Made by a program: the position numbers and the translations under genes
Shown here: positions 16,128 through 25,028 of the stretch, piece by piece
Layout of the letters: the number at the start of each line of letters is the position of its first letter
Position numbering within the stretch: the first letter of the stretch is position 1
The notes under the pieces: model-generated
Told to the model about the DNA's origin: nothing
The model's input: only the letters and a program-made list of their open reading frames with translations
Databases searched by the model: none
Assembly (NCBI GenBank): GCA_010031785.1
Contig: RGZA01000005.1
Location: forward strand, 1 to 39,539
From: Alphaproteobacteria bacterium
GTDB taxonomy: Bacteria > Pseudomonadota > Alphaproteobacteria > UBA9219 > RGZA01
DNA: 39,539 bases
Direction of reading: 5' to 3'

Positions 16128-17026
16128 TATATACTCCCTTCCAGTATCGAGAGTGTGCGCTCAAACACTGCTTCCAGCGTATCGGTATCCTCCATGCCGC
16201 CGACCGTGAAGGGCAGCAGCACAATTTTCGCGTTGATTTGTTCTGCCAGCCATTGCGAGCCCTGGCTGTTATCAAACGGTGTCAGCATGATCAGTTTCAC
16301 GCCTGCTGCTTTTGATGCTGCAAGAACAGCCTGCAAATGCGAGGGCGTGGGCGGAATGCCAGGTTTGACTTCAAGGGTGTGGATCTGTTTCATGCCCAGC
16401 CATCTGATCAGGTAGTTCCAGTTATTATGATACACAACCACTGGAACGTCGCGCAGTTTCGCTGCGCGTGCCTGCCATTTTTGAATATTGGCCTGCCAGC
16501 GCGACGTAAACTCTGCCAGATTTGCCTGATAGGAAGCGGCATTAGCTACATCCAACTGTGACACTCTTTCCGCAAACGCTTTGGCGACGATGAGAATATT
16601 GCGGGGGTCGGTCTGGATATGCGAGTTGCCATTGGGATGAATATCGCCCATCGAACGATCCACGCGCGGTGGCTTGTCCATCAGCGCGATATAGTCCGAG
16701 GCCATGAAGTAACCTGGCATGCCGTTCTGGATATTTGCTCCGGCAGCCTGTTGCATGAGAATAGGCATCCAATCCACTTCAAGCCCGGCGCCTGTGCAGA
16801 AAATCATCTCCGCTTTTTGCATGGCAGCCAGCAGGCTGGGCCTTGCGCGGATATGGTGCGGATCTTGTGTGCCATAGGTGGCAGACGTCACCGACACATG
16901 ATCCTTGCCGATCTCTTTCGCCAATGCTGCCCATTCAGGCTCGCAGGTGAAGATATTAAGCTCTGCGTGGGCAATGACGGGCGCGCAGAACAGCATAAAC
17001 ATAAGAAGAGCGAATAAGCGTTTCAT
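16127..17026 (-). CDS. znuA: Periplasmic zinc/manganese-binding protein (ZnuA-like)
   Basis: This 299-residue cluster A-I metal-binding protein feeds the ABC permease. The signal peptide MKRLFALLMFMLFCAPVIAHA is cleaved near residue 21. Likely metal ligands are His57 or His58 (TQDPHHIR), His136 (HPNGNSHIQTDPRN) and His200 (VVVYHNNWNYL), with an acidic residue in TPFDNSQGS near 250. The segment EVKPGIPPTPSHL is typical of the family. The long acidic/His loop seen in many high-affinity zinc proteins is absent. The open frame extends 80 residues upstream into the barrel gene, but ATG 17026 has AAGGA about 8 bases before it and puts the signal peptide at the N-terminus. Confidence 0.92.
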   Translation of the reverse strand: MKRLFALLMFMLFCAPVIAHAELNIFTCEPEWAALAKEIGKDHVSVTSATYGTQDPHHIRARPSLLAAMQKAEMIFCTGAGLEVDWMPILMQQAAGANIQNGMPGYFMASDYIALMDKPPRVDRSMGDIHPNGNSHIQTDPRNILIVAKAFAERVSQLDVANAASYQANLAEFTSRWQANIQKWQARAAKLRDVPVVVYHNNWNYLIRWLGMKQIHTLEVKPGIPPTPSHLQAVLAASKAAGVKLIMLTPFDNSQGSQWLAEQINAKIVLLPFTVGGMEDTDTLEAVFERTLSILEGSI

Positions 17027-17045
17027 CGTTTGATTTCCTTTTCGA

Positions 17046-18392
17046 TTAGAATGCATGTGCGCGATGTGCACCAATGCCCATGATGTATTGCAGCATGACC
17101 TGATGGTCGCGTGTATTTGCCGCCGGTTCTTCATACCCATATTGCAAACGGATGCGGCTGAACTCGCTATTTGTCCAATCCGCCATAAAGGCTGCGTTCC
17201 ATGGTTTGTGACCGCTCGAGTCAAGAACAGTTCCTGCAAGCTCCGATGGCGTATTGCGCGGATCAAGTTCGCTATAGCGTGCCCCTATGCGCCATTGCTG
17301 ATGAAATTTGTAGAGGCCTTGCGCATACCATCCGGTCTGGTAACCGTTATAGGCAATGGCGCCCGTGGCGTTATCTACGCTTTCATAGGTGCCATGCTCA
17401 TCGCGCAGGAAATACTCCGCCTGCATAGTCACTTCTTTTTGAGCGTTATTGCCATTCGGGCTCCAAGCATAACGCAGCGAGGCAGCATAAAGGTCGCTAT
17501 CTCCCCTGAAGATGAGGTTATCGTCGTTACTCTTGCGCTCATCCGGGCGTGATTGCAGCGTTGAAAGGCTGGCCAGCCAGTTGTGATTAGTACCAATATC
17601 CCCGCCAACACGGCCATAGGCAACCCACGCTCCCGGTTTTGACTGGTCAATGCGGCCAACAGGAAAGTCGGCGCCGCGCAGAAGTGAGCCGCCGATTTCA
17701 GCATAAGTTTCTGTTGGCAATATCCATGATGCCATCGCGCCATCATCCCTGTATCCATTATTCAGGAAGATGCGATTAGGCAAAGCGCGGTCGGCAAAAT
17801 CATCGCTATGCGTATGATGATCGTTGATATAGCCAATCGGTTGGAAGAACCGGCCTGCTTTGAAACCCAGGCCGGAAGGAAGGCCAAGCGATTTGACATA
17901 GGCTTCTTCAAGCTCAATGCCATCCCCGCTTAATGCGGCGGTGAGTTGCGCTGTAAATTTGTCATCAACGTTCGAAGCGATGCTGAGTTCGCTTTCATCA
18001 AGCGATAATCCATCATTAATGCGTCCGCCTTCTTCGCCGGTGCCAAAGCCTGCAATTGCAGGGTTCTTATTGCTAAATGCTCCAAAATGGCCGTTGAATA
18101 TGGCGCTGACGGAGGGGTTGAACATGTTATCGTTGAACTGCACCCCTGAAACAGGTGTCACCGGATTTGTTGCAGCAGATGGTGTTTGCTGCTGCTGTGC
18201 TTGCTGCTGGTGTACGTGTTGCTGATGGGCCTGTTGTTGTTGAGCTTGTTCAAGCTGGTTGATACGATTTTGCATCTTTACAAGGTCAGCCTTAAGGCTT
18301 TGAAGATCAGATGCGTCGCTATGTGCCCACGCTGGCGCGGACAGTGATAAGAGGGCGGCCATACAGACCATCCCCATAAATATAGGGGTCAT
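17046..18392 (-). CDS. Outer-membrane beta-barrel protein of the zinc operon, Gln/His-rich linker
   Basis: This protein has 448 residues. A signal peptide ends near AWA (residue 23). A coiled coil follows (SDLQSLKADLVKMQNRINQLEQ), then a run of Gln and His (about 52-70, QQQQAHQQHVHQQQ pattern). The rest is alternating amphipathic strands as in porins, closing GYEEPAANTRDHQVMLQYIMG. A conserved-looking segment GRFFQPIGYINDHHTHSDDFADRALP has a cluster of His and Asp near 207-222. I recall related barrels without a TonB plug next to zinc-uptake genes, but no name is secure. It lies 19 bases before znuA and probably lets metal across the outer membrane. The His-rich parts could capture zinc. Confidence 0.75.
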   Translation of the reverse strand: MTPIFMGMVCMAALLSLSAPAWAHSDASDLQSLKADLVKMQNRINQLEQAQQQQAHQQHVHQQQAQQQQTPSAATNPVTPVSGVQFNDNMFNPSVSAIFNGHFGAFSNKNPAIAGFGTGEEGGRINDGLSLDESELSIASNVDDKFTAQLTAALSGDGIELEEAYVKSLGLPSGLGFKAGRFFQPIGYINDHHTHSDDFADRALPNRIFLNNGYRDDGAMASWILPTETYAEIGGSLLRGADFPVGRIDQSKPGAWVAYGRVGGDIGTNHNWLASLSTLQSRPDERKSNDDNLIFRGDSDLYAASLRYAWSPNGNNAQKEVTMQAEYFLRDEHGTYESVDNATGAIAYNGYQTGWYAQGLYKFHQQWRIGARYSELDPRNTPSELAGTVLDSSGHKPWNAAFMADWTNSEFSRIRLQYGYEEPAANTRDHQVMLQYIMGIGAHRAHAF

Positions 18393-18440
18393 GAGAGGAG
18401 TTCCTTTTCTTTCCTGTCAGTTGAATAAAATTAGACTGTC

Positions 18441-18803
18441 TTAGGAAAGAAAGAGGGGCGGACCACGAGCAGAATAAACAGAAGGTTGATATGCGCGTAA
18501 ACGCTGTTCCACCGCAGGCGTGAAATGAACGCGCAGCAAGGTGATGACCAATGCCATAACGGCAGCAAAAGGCAGAAGCTGTGACAGGGTCTTGGAGAAT
18601 ACGCAGATATGACATTTATTTTGATGACGACTTTTTTCATGATTGCTGTCATCAGAAGGTGCGCCAGAATTTTGCGCATGCTGCTGGGCGATGCCATTTT
18701 GCGTATCTTCATTAAAATGAATGATATAGTGATGGGCCAGCAGCAATTGTGCGGCCAGCATCACTGTTACTAAGAGAGCGGATATGAGCTTTCTAACATT
18801 CAT
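18441..18803 (-). CDS. Small membrane protein with His-rich loop and CHIC motif (DUF2946-like)
   Basis: This 120-residue protein has an N-terminal hydrophobic segment (about 8-23), which may be a signal anchor. A His-rich stretch follows (HHYIIH at 24-29, then scattered His to 60), then a CHIC motif (Cys64, Cys67), a second hydrophobic segment (77-92) and a C-terminal ARGPP. This pattern resembles DUF2946-type proteins, which often lie in metal-related operons. No enzyme motif is seen. It sits 48 bases upstream of the barrel gene in the same direction, so it is probably the first gene of the zinc operon. Metal binding or sensing is inference. There is no strong ribosome binding site. Confidence 0.7.
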   Translation of the reverse strand: MNVRKLISALLVTVMLAAQLLLAHHYIIHFNEDTQNGIAQQHAQNSGAPSDDSNHEKSRHQNKCHICVFSKTLSQLLPFAAVMALVITLLRVHFTPAVEQRLRAYQPSVYSARGPPLFLS

Positions 18804-18934
18804 GGCGCAGGATATTTAAGCCATCTGGAAAAATATGCAAGTTCGGAAAAAAGTGATATAAAATCGCTGTTTAAGGATAAAATAAGAATATAGTTTTACG
18901 TTTACGCCCATCCGTTACCTAAAAATGAAAAATA

Positions 18935-19801
18935 ATGACACCTTTTATATCGATCATTATTCCTACCTATAACCGCGCTAATACACTTGGCAATGCGTTG
19001 CACTCGCTTACGCAGCAAAGTTTTCAGGATTTTGAAATCATCATTGTGGATGATGGATCAGCCGATAAAACCAAAAGCGTCATAAAAGAATTCCAACAAA
19101 AAAATTTACAACACAAAATCATATATGTGAGTCAGGATAACCAAGGCCCCGCAATTGCCCGGAATACGGGCGTTGAGCATGCGCGCGCTGACATCATCGT
19201 TTATTTGGATTCCGATGATCGCCTTTATTCTTCAGCATTAGAGGATATTGCTTGGGTATTGAAAGACCCCAAGGTCCTATATGGCATTACCAACCATAAC
19301 CGTACGATTCGACTGCTTGATAAAGCAGGTGATGAGATCGCTAGAAAATTTGATGTATCAGGAATAAACAAGAGTGCTACGCTTGAACAGATCTGTGACT
19401 GGGACATAAAAATAACATCGAGCGGTCTTTTTCACCGGAAGCAACTATTTGATGATGGCGTGCGCTGGCGTTCTGGTTTCTGGATAGAGGATCTGGAATT
19501 CATGTTGCAACTCGCTGCGGTTGCGCCATCTGGTTTTATGCATATTCCTAAAGTGTTGGTCGATTATGTTCAAACCTATGGCGGGGATGGGTTATGTTCT
19601 AATTCGTCATATAATGATTGGGCGCATGCCTTTAGCAGCATTTACGAATTGCATAAGAACGATCCGCTCATGAAAAATCCAAACGCTTATCTTGATCGAA
19701 TAGAAAAATATAAAGAACTGCATGCGCAAGTGCTGAAGGGAAAAACACCGCCCCCGCAGTACAAATATTTCCCTGAAGTTTATGGCAGGAACGAGCAATA
19801 A
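18935..19801 (+). CDS. Family 2 glycosyltransferase
   Basis: This 288-residue GT-A enzyme transfers a sugar from a nucleotide donor, probably to a surface glycan. The N-terminus ISIIIPTYNRANTLGNALHSL, the EIIIVDDGSADKT segment and the metal-binding DSDD in VYLDSDDRLY (about 91-95) are classic for GT2. WIEDLEFMLQLA near 188 may carry the catalytic base. The donor and acceptor cannot be told. It stands alone between the zinc operon and the repressor gene, with which it converges at a 9-base gap. ATG 18935 lacks a good ribosome binding site. Confidence 0.88.
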   Translation: MTPFISIIIPTYNRANTLGNALHSLTQQSFQDFEIIIVDDGSADKTKSVIKEFQQKNLQHKIIYVSQDNQGPAIARNTGVEHARADIIVYLDSDDRLYSSALEDIAWVLKDPKVLYGITNHNRTIRLLDKAGDEIARKFDVSGINKSATLEQICDWDIKITSSGLFHRKQLFDDGVRWRSGFWIEDLEFMLQLAAVAPSGFMHIPKVLVDYVQTYGGDGLCSNSSYNDWAHAFSSIYELHKNDPLMKNPNAYLDRIEKYKELHAQVLKGKTPPPQYKYFPEVYGRNEQ

Positions 19802-19810
19802 TCTAAGTGG

Positions 19811-20425
19811 CTACTGCAATCCCGCAATCCGCAGCAGCCCGTGCTCCAGATCATGCTTGAACAGATCAAGGTTGTTGCGTACGCGGGCGGTGGTCATAAT
19901 ACCGATGATGAATACATCCATCTCGCGCGCTTTTTCTTTCAGGCCGTTTTTATCAATAGATTGCTGCGCAACAGCCGTTTCAAGAATTTTTTCAAGATAA
20001 CCGGTCGCGTTTTCGAGTTTGGCTTCCACGGCTTTGCGCAAAGGCTCGTCCTGCATGCTCATTTCACTGCCCAGCGATGCATAGGGGCAGCCACACACAT
20101 GACCGATTTCATCGAATTTTTGTTTTTGCTGATCGTGAATAAACTGCGCGAGTTGTTTGATCATCTCCTGCGCTTTAGCTGCGCTGGCAAGAATTTTTTC
20201 TAGTTCAGGTGCAATCGTCTGCCAATGGTCATCAATCGCGGCAATCGCTAACGTCGTCTTGCTCGGGAAGAAATGATAGAAGCTGCCCTTGTTTACGCTT
20301 GCGCGGCGGCATATATCGTCCACACTCACGCTGCTATAGCTGTTTTGCCATATCAGGGTGTGCGCTGCTTCCAGCAGGCGGGTGCGCGTATCCGTAGTTT
20401 GAGGGGTGGGAGCGGGCGCGATCAT
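19811..20425 (-). CDS. TetR/AcrR-family repressor of the efflux operon
   Basis: This 204-residue protein has a TetR helix-turn-helix at about 15-60: RTRLLEAAHTLIWQNSYSSVSVDDICRRASVNKGSFYHFFPSK. A helical ligand-binding domain follows, with a HVCGCPYASLGSEMS segment seen in many TetR proteins of this branch. It is divergent from the RND operon with a 106-base gap that holds a palindromic operator on the operon promoter. The simple reading is that it represses the pump until an inducer binds. The inducer is unknown. Confidence 0.9.
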   Translation of the reverse strand: MIAPAPTPQTTDTRTRLLEAAHTLIWQNSYSSVSVDDICRRASVNKGSFYHFFPSKTTLAIAAIDDHWQTIAPELEKILASAAKAQEMIKQLAQFIHDQQKQKFDEIGHVCGCPYASLGSEMSMQDEPLRKAVEAKLENATGYLEKILETAVAQQSIDKNGLKEKAREMDVFIIGIMTTARVRNNLDLFKHDLEHGLLRIAGLQ

Positions 20426-20463
20426 TGCTCTTTTCTATACCTTATATATTATATGTATGTTGC

Positions 20464-20483
20464 AGTTGACCAATCAGTCAACT
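20464..20483. promoter_or_regulatory. Palindromic TetR-type operator
   Basis: AGTTGAC (20464-20470) and GTCAACT (20477-20483) form a perfect inverted repeat around CAATCA. Size and sequence suit a TetR/AcrR operator. It lies in the divergent gap between the repressor and the efflux genes and covers the -35 element of the efflux promoter. Confidence 0.75.
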
Positions 20484-20494
20484 ATGGCTATATC
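20466..20494 (+). promoter_or_regulatory. Sigma-70-like promoter of the RND operon
   Basis: TTGACC (20466-20471), a 17-base spacer and TATATC (20489-20494) make a good vegetative promoter. The -35 overlaps the operator, so a bound repressor would block RNA polymerase. Transcription would start near 20501, about 30 bases before the adaptor ATG. Confidence 0.65.
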
Positions 20495-20531
20495 ATGGTT
20501 CGTAATCTAAGGGCCTATTTTGGAGAAACTT

Positions 20532-21830
20532 ATGGTTCCGTTCAATCAAAAAAACTGGCAAAAAAACTTGCGCAAACCGCTAACCGTTGCGGGCATTGTT
20601 ATTGTTGCCTTATTTGCGGGCAACCGGCTTTTTTTCGCACATGCTGAAGGCCCCCCTGCCATGCCGCCCCCACCGCCCATCACCATGGCGGCAGTGATTG
20701 AAAAAGATGTCACGGAGTGGACCGAGTTCGCGGGGCGCGTGCAAGCGGTTGATGATGTCGAAGTAAAACCAAAAGTTTCCGGCACAATTGAAAAAGTGCA
20801 TTTTCAGGATGGCGCGCAAGTGCAAAAAGGTGATGTGCTGTTCACCATCGACCCGCGCCCTTATCAGGCGGAATATGATCGTCAGATTGGTGCAGTTTCA
20901 GCGGCTGAATCCGCACTCACCAATGCCAAGCAGGAAATTGCACGCGCAAAAAACCTGATGCAGAGCAAAGCGATTTCCAAACGCGAATATGATGAACGCG
21001 CTAGCACCTTGCGTATTGCCGATGGTAATTTCAAGGCAGCTAAAGGTGCGCTGGATGCAACCAAGCTCAATATGGAATATACTAAGGTGGTTGCGCCCAT
21101 TTCCGGCAAGGTAAGCCGCGCCGAGATTACCGAAGGTAATATTGTCAATGCAGGCGGTAATGCGCCAGTATTGACGCGCATTGTGGCATTATCGCCCATT
21201 TACATCAGCTTTGATGTGGATGAGCAGACGTTCTTAAGTAATATCCAGAACTACCCGGCTGAAGCGCTCAAGCAAATCCCGGTGCAGGTGGGCCTTGCCA
21301 ACCAAACCGATACGCCCATTCCCGCAACGATCCATTCGTTTGATAATCAATTGAATGTGTCATCAGGCACAATCCGTGTGCGTGCAATCAACGAAAATGC
21401 TGACGGTAAACTTGTGCCGGGTCTTTTTGCGCGCGTGAAGCTTGGTACGCCAAAAGCTGAATCACATATCCTGATTAATGAAAAAGCGATTGGCACTGAT
21501 CAGAGCAAAAAATATGTGTTCGTGGTGAATGCACAAAACATGGCGGAGTATCATGAAGTGACGCTGGGTTCTGTGGTCGATGGTTTGCGCGTTGTACGTA
21601 GTGGCTTGAAAGCAGGTGATCGCGTGATCGTGAATGGGTTGATGCGTGTGCGCCCCGGCGCGCCAGTAACACCAGAAATGGTTGATATGCAAACCGGTGG
21701 TGCGCCTGTTGCTGCGCCAGCGCCGATTGCTGCCCAACCAACTGAAAGCAAAAAAGATGATGTGCCCGTGCTGATCCCGGCTGAAAAAGAATCCATCCGA
21801 ATTGAAGACGTACCAACGAAACAAAAGTAA
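20532..21830 (+). CDS. RND efflux periplasmic adaptor (MexE/AcrA-like)
   Basis: This 432-residue membrane fusion protein links the inner-membrane pump to the outer-membrane channel. The N-terminal hydrophobic segment (about 16-33) anchors or exports it. Then come the lipoyl half EVKPKVSGTIEKVHFQDGAQVQKGD, a coiled-coil hairpin (about 100-160) and the second lipoyl half VVAPISGKVSRAEITEGN. Beta-barrel and membrane-proximal domains follow, and an Ala/Pro-rich tail. The open frame starts at TTG 20520, but ATG 20532 with GGAG about 6 bases upstream is preferred. The pump gene starts 12 bases after the stop. Confidence 0.93.
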   Translation: MVPFNQKNWQKNLRKPLTVAGIVIVALFAGNRLFFAHAEGPPAMPPPPPITMAAVIEKDVTEWTEFAGRVQAVDDVEVKPKVSGTIEKVHFQDGAQVQKGDVLFTIDPRPYQAEYDRQIGAVSAAESALTNAKQEIARAKNLMQSKAISKREYDERASTLRIADGNFKAAKGALDATKLNMEYTKVVAPISGKVSRAEITEGNIVNAGGNAPVLTRIVALSPIYISFDVDEQTFLSNIQNYPAEALKQIPVQVGLANQTDTPIPATIHSFDNQLNVSSGTIRVRAINENADGKLVPGLFARVKLGTPKAESHILINEKAIGTDQSKKYVFVVNAQNMAEYHEVTLGSVVDGLRVVRSGLKAGDRVIVNGLMRVRPGAPVTPEMVDMQTGGAPVAAPAPIAAQPTESKKDDVPVLIPAEKESIRIEDVPTKQK

Positions 21831-21842
21831 CGGGCCAACGCG

Positions 21843-24800
21843 ATGAATATCTCCAATACCTTTATCGATAAGCCCATTCTTGCATCAGTTCTATCGTTGT
21901 TCATTTTCATCGCCGGGCTTATTTCGCTGCCCTTGATGCCGATCTCAGAATATCCCGAAGTGGCGCCGCCTTCGGTTGTGGTGCGCGCGGCCTATCCCGG
22001 CGCTAATCCCAAGGTAATTGCCGAAACCGTTGCTGCGCCTTTGGAAGAAGCGATCAATGGCGTTGAAAACATGCTGTACATGTCTTCGCAAGCAACCACC
22101 GATGGCAATGTAAATATCACGATTACGTTTAAGTTGGGCTCGAACGCCGATCAGGCGCAGCAATTGGTGCAAAACCGGATTTCGCAAGCATTGCCACGTC
22201 TGCCGGATGTTGTACGTGCAATTGGGGTGACGACAGTTAAAAGCTCGCCCGACCTCACCATGGTTGTGCATTTATTCTCCCCCAATGATCGTTATGACAT
22301 GCTTTACTTGCGCAATTATGCGCTGCTGAACGTCAAAGATCGCCTTGCGCGCATCGAAGGCGTGGGACAGGCATTATTATTTGGTGCAGGCGATTACGCA
22401 ATGCGGGTCTGGCTTGATCCACAAAAGGTTTCTGCGCGCGGTTTGAATGCCAGTGATGTTGTCAGAGCCATTCGTGAGCAGAATATTCAGGTAGCAGCCG
22501 GGATCATTGGTGGCTCGCCCATTGCCAAGGATGTGTTTTTTGAATTGCCAGTGAATACGCAAGGGCGTTTGTCTACGACCGAAGAATTTGGCGATATTAT
22601 TTTAAAAGCCAGCGCGGATGGATCGGTAACCTATCTCAAAGATGTCGCTCGGCTTGAACTGGGTGCATCGGAATATGCGCTGCGCTCGCTGCTTAACAAT
22701 AAAGCAGCAGTCGCTGTACCGATTTTCCAGACGCCGGGATCGAATGCGATCCAGATTTCCGACCGCGTGCGCACCACGATGGATGAGCTTAAGAAAGATT
22801 TCCCCGAAGGACTTGATTACAGCATCGTTTACGATCCAACCGTGTTTGTACGCCAATCGATTGAAAAGGTTGTGCATACGCTGCTGGAAGCGGTCGCCCT
22901 TGTTGTGCTTGTGGTGATTATCTTTTTGCAGACATGGCGCGCATCGATCATTCCGTTGCTAGCAGTACCGGTTTCCATTGTGGGTACCTTTGCCTTTATG
23001 CATCTGTTCGGTTTTTCGATTAATGCGCTTTCGCTATTCGGCCTTGTGCTTGCGATCGGGATTGTGGTCGATGACGCCATTGTGGTTGTTGAAAATGTGG
23101 AGCGCAATATTGAGGCCGGCCTGACCCCGCGCGATGCTGCCTACCAGGCGATGCGCGAAGTAAGCGGGCCGATTGTGGCCATTGCGCTTGTGCTGTGCGC
23201 TGTGTTTATCCCCATCGCCTTCATCAGCGGTTTGACGGGCCAGTTTTACCGCCAGTTTGCGCTAACGATTACGATCTCAACGATTATTTCTGCATTTAAC
23301 TCGCTTACGCTGTCGCCAGCACTCGCAGCCTTGCTTTTGAAGAGCCATCATGCACCTAAGGATGCGCTAACGCGGCTGATGGATCGTTTGTTTGGGCCGT
23401 TCTTTAATTGGTTCAACCGGTTTTTCCGCAAGAGTTCGGAAAATTATTCGGGCGGCGTAGCCAAAATTCTTGGTCGTAAGACAGTGGCGATGATGATCTA
23501 TGGCGGGTTGATTGCGCTCACCTTTGTGCTGTTTGGCCTTGTGCCTGCTGGCTATGTGCCATCACAAGATAAGCAATATCTGGTAGCGTTTGCGCAATTG
23601 CCGGGCGGTGCATCGCTGGAGCGCAGCACCGAAGTCATCCGCGAAATGTCGGATATCGCACTCAAAGAACCGGGCGTTGCCAATGCTGTGGCATTCCCCG
23701 GCCTTTCTATTGCCGGTTTTAGCAACAGCCCCAATGCCGGGATTGTGTTTGCAACACTCAAACCGTTTGAAGAGCGCGAAGATCCAGAGCTTGCAGGCAG
23801 TGCGATTGCAGCGTCGCTGACCGGAAAATTTGCAGGGATCAAGGATGCGTTCACCGCAATCTTCCCGCCACCACCCGTTCAGGGGCTTGGCACGATTGGC
23901 GGTTTCAAGTTGCAGATCGAGGATCGCGGTGATGCAGGCTATGATGCGCTGAATAATGTTATGCAGGAAGTAACGGGCAAGGCGCGCATGTCAAGGCTGC
24001 TTGATCCCTGGAGTGTGTTCAGCTCCTACCAAATCAATGTGCCGCAGCTTGAAACCGATGTAAACCGCGCCAAGGCCAAACAACTCGGCATTCCGCTCAA
24101 TGATGTGTTTGATACGATGCAGATCTATCTTGGCTCGCTCTATATCAATGACTTTAACAAGTTTGGTCACACCTTCCGTGTGGTTGCCCAGGCGGATGCA
24201 CCATTCCGCGCGCATCCAGATGATATTCTACAACTGAAAGTGCGTAATGCAAATAATGAAATGGTGCCCCTTGGCGCACTCATGAGTGTGAAGGAAACCT
24301 ATGGCCCGGATCGCGCGATGCGTTACAACGCCTATCGCGCTGCTGATCTAAATGGTGGCCCGCCACGCGGTGTATCATCGGGCCAAGCACAGGCGGAGAT
24401 GGAGCGCATTCTCAAAGAAACGCTACCCAAAGGCATGAGTTATGAATGGACAGATTTGACCTATCAGCAAATTCTGGCGGGGAACACCGCGCTGCTCGTC
24501 TTCCCCTTATGCGTGCTGCTCGTGTTCCTTGTGCTTGCTGCGCAATATGAAAGCGTAAGCCTGCCGCTCGCGGTTATTCTGATCGTGCCGATGTGTTTGC
24601 TCTGCGCCATTACTGGCGTGTGGATCATGGGGAAGGAGAACAATATCTTCACCCAGATCGGGTTCATTGTTCTGGTCGGCCTCTCGTGCAAGAATTCGAT
24701 TTTGATTGTTGAGTTCGCGCGTGAGCTGGAGCTGCAAGGCAAAAGCATTGTCGATGCTGCTGTGGAAGCATGCCATCTGCGTTTGCGCCCGATTTTGATG

Positions 24801-25028
24801 ACATCCTTTGCCTTTATTATGGGCGTTATTCCGCTGGCAACCTCCACCGGCGCGGGCGCTGAAATGCGCCGCGATATGGGCGTTGCAGTGTTTTCAGGAA
24901 TGCTTGGTGTGACTTTCTTTGGGCTTTTCCTGACACCGGTCTTTTATGTCCTCATTCGTAAATTTGCCACACGTAATAATGCGGGCAACCAAAAGCCGAT
25001 TCACCCTGAAGGCATGCATCATGAATAA
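21843..25028 (+). CDS. RND multidrug efflux pump, HAE1/MexF-like
   Basis: This 1061-residue proton-driven exporter takes drugs from the periplasm and inner membrane. The full twelve-helix layout with two large periplasmic loops is present. It opens MNISNTFIDKPILASVLSLF. The proton-relay Asp pair is in GLVLAIGIVVDDAIVVVENVER in helix 4. The sequence GANPKVIAETVAAPLEEAI and SPDLTMVVHLFSPNDRYDMLYLRNYALLNVKD place it nearer MexF than AcrB. No frameshift is seen. The TAA at 25026-25028 is in the same frame as the damaged outer-membrane factor downstream. Substrates cannot be predicted. Confidence 0.95.
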   Translation: MNISNTFIDKPILASVLSLFIFIAGLISLPLMPISEYPEVAPPSVVVRAAYPGANPKVIAETVAAPLEEAINGVENMLYMSSQATTDGNVNITITFKLGSNADQAQQLVQNRISQALPRLPDVVRAIGVTTVKSSPDLTMVVHLFSPNDRYDMLYLRNYALLNVKDRLARIEGVGQALLFGAGDYAMRVWLDPQKVSARGLNASDVVRAIREQNIQVAAGIIGGSPIAKDVFFELPVNTQGRLSTTEEFGDIILKASADGSVTYLKDVARLELGASEYALRSLLNNKAAVAVPIFQTPGSNAIQISDRVRTTMDELKKDFPEGLDYSIVYDPTVFVRQSIEKVVHTLLEAVALVVLVVIIFLQTWRASIIPLLAVPVSIVGTFAFMHLFGFSINALSLFGLVLAIGIVVDDAIVVVENVERNIEAGLTPRDAAYQAMREVSGPIVAIALVLCAVFIPIAFISGLTGQFYRQFALTITISTIISAFNSLTLSPALAALLLKSHHAPKDALTRLMDRLFGPFFNWFNRFFRKSSENYSGGVAKILGRKTVAMMIYGGLIALTFVLFGLVPAGYVPSQDKQYLVAFAQLPGGASLERSTEVIREMSDIALKEPGVANAVAFPGLSIAGFSNSPNAGIVFATLKPFEEREDPELAGSAIAASLTGKFAGIKDAFTAIFPPPPVQGLGTIGGFKLQIEDRGDAGYDALNNVMQEVTGKARMSRLLDPWSVFSSYQINVPQLETDVNRAKAKQLGIPLNDVFDTMQIYLGSLYINDFNKFGHTFRVVAQADAPFRAHPDDILQLKVRNANNEMVPLGALMSVKETYGPDRAMRYNAYRAADLNGGPPRGVSSGQAQAEMERILKETLPKGMSYEWTDLTYQQILAGNTALLVFPLCVLLVFLVLAAQYESVSLPLAVILIVPMCLLCAITGVWIMGKENNIFTQIGFIVLVGLSCKNSILIVEFARELELQGKSIVDAAVEACHLRLRPILMTSFAFIMGVIPLATSTGAGAEMRRDMGVAVFSGMLGVTFFGLFLTPVFYVLIRKFATRNNAGNQKPIHPEGMHHE

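Noticed and set aside
17027-17266. 80-residue N-terminal extension of the zinc-binding protein
   Set aside because: It overlaps the 3' end of the barrel gene, while the internal ATG 17026 has a good ribosome binding site and starts a proper signal peptide.
25026-25028. Stop-codon readthrough fusing the pump to the outer-membrane channel
   Set aside because: The two are in frame with one TAA between them, but a channel fused to an inner-membrane protein could not reach the outer membrane. Deletion or misassembly explains the layout better.
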